Assembly (NCBI RefSeq): GCF_016863435.1
Contig: NZ_BOOW01000041.1
Coordinates: 1 to 64,000 of the forward strand
Direction of reading: 5' to 3'
DNA length: 64,000 nt
From: Sinosporangium siamense
Lineage (GTDB): Bacteria; Actinomycetota; Actinomycetes; Streptosporangiales; Streptosporangiaceae
Shown here in pieces: positions 63,538 through 64,000 of this stretch. The notes below the pieces were generated by a model, which was given only the letters and a program-made list of their open reading frames with translations, made no database searches and had not been told where the DNA came from. Every line of letters begins with the position of its first letter. The first letter of the stretch is position 1. The position numbers were made by a program, and so were the translations under genes.

Positions 63538-64000
63538 TCATCGGGCACCTTCCAGCTTCAGTTCGACCGCCCTGCGGCAGCGCACACCGTCGTCGAGGGG
63601 GATGAACCCGCTCTTGCAGTCGTCGACGGCGTAGGAGCAGCGGGGGTGGAACCGGCAGCCCTTCGGCCAGTCCCAGGCGGGCGGCACCCGGCCGGGGATG
63701 GTCGCGAGGGTCTCGCCGCTGTCCTCGCCGTGCGGCATGGCGGCCAGCAGCGCCTCGGTGTAGGGGTGCTTGGGCGAGGTGAACGCGCCCCTGACGTCGC
63801 GCACCTCCACCACCTGGCCGGCGTACATGACGCCGACGCGGTCGCACAGGTCGGCCACCACGCCGAGGTCGTGCGTGATCAGCAGCAGCGACATGTTGAG
63901 CCGGTCGCGCAGCCCCGCCAGCAGGTCGAGCACCTGGGCCTGGATCGTGACGTCCAGCGCGGTGGTCGGCTCGTCGGCGATGAGCAGCTCGGGGTCGCAG
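63538..64000 (-). CDS. Peptide/nickel-type ABC transporter ATPase (DppD/OppD-like), 5' end outside the window
   Basis: The C-terminal 153 codons of an ATPase, open to the right edge of the window. Walker B and the D-loop (LLIADEPTTALDVTIQAQ), the switch His in LLITHDLGV, and the Cys-containing C terminus (CRFHPRCSYAVDDC) are visible. Walker A and the signature lie outside. It overlaps the next ATPase gene if that starts at 63541. Confidence 0.87.
   Translation of the reverse strand, partial: CDPELLIADEPTTALDVTIQAQVLDLLAGLRDRLNMSLLLITHDLGVVADLCDRVGVMYAGQVVEVRDVRGAFTSPKHPYTEALLAAMPHGEDSGETLATIPGRVPPAWDWPKGCRFHPRCSYAVDDCKSGFIPLDDGVRCRRAVELKLEGAR

Overview
The window is high-GC DNA with GTG/TTG starts, GTGA stop/start overlaps, modular type I polyketide synthases (PKS), OmpR-type two-component genes and a large LuxR-type (LAL) regulator. 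This points to a filamentous actinomycete, perhaps of the Streptosporangiales. That placement is an inference from gene content, not from a marker gene.

Left part (1-11.6 kb), plus strand unless stated: the tail of an unknown membrane-anchored protein; a secreted SGNH/GDSL hydrolase; a cobalamin riboswitch heading a three-gene corrinoid/iron-type ABC importer (binding lipoprotein, permease, ATPase); a cytochrome P450; a VanY-like carboxypeptidase lipoprotein (minus) beside an OmpR regulator - sensor kinase - GerMN-like lipoprotein operon; and a B3/B4-domain protein.

Centre (11.6-51.2 kb), minus strand: a biosynthetic gene cluster. In transcription order it has a LAL regulator with one in-frame TTA codon (bldA-type control), then four collinear PKS genes: A (KSQ-AT-ACP loading module plus KS-AT-DH-ER-KR-ACP), B (KS-AT-KR-ACP), C (KS-AT-DH-KR-ACP, KS-AT-ACP) and D (KS-AT-DH-KR-ACP-TE). 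An SDR and two SnoaL-like proteins follow, then a perfect 15-bp hairpin. After that comes a four-gene peptide/nickel-type ABC transporter (binding protein, two permeases, fused double ATPase). AT motifs predict methylmalonyl-CoA for the loading module and module 4, and malonyl-CoA elsewhere. The predicted chain has 14 carbons: a propionate starter, five extensions and one methyl branch. It carries one free hydroxyl, one unreduced ketone and two enoyl units. The SDR and SnoaL-like proteins are plausible tailoring or ring-forming enzymes. I do not recognise the product.

Right part (51.2-64 kb): a DUF885 hydrolase; a regulatory-looking stretch with a promoter, operator-like repeat, hairpins and an epimerase-like gene remnant; a MerR-like protein; a GPGG-type small membrane protein; an SRPBCC protein with a partly duplicated 5' end; and a BASS-family transporter. 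The window closes with a minus-strand catabolic-looking operon that runs in from beyond the right edge: two peptide-type ABC ATPases, a divergent M24 protein, E1-alpha, a stand-alone lipoyl carrier, E1-beta and a 3-hydroxyisobutyrate-dehydrogenase-like oxidoreductase. A strong intrinsic terminator follows it.

No rRNA, tRNA, CRISPR array or intact insertion sequence was seen.
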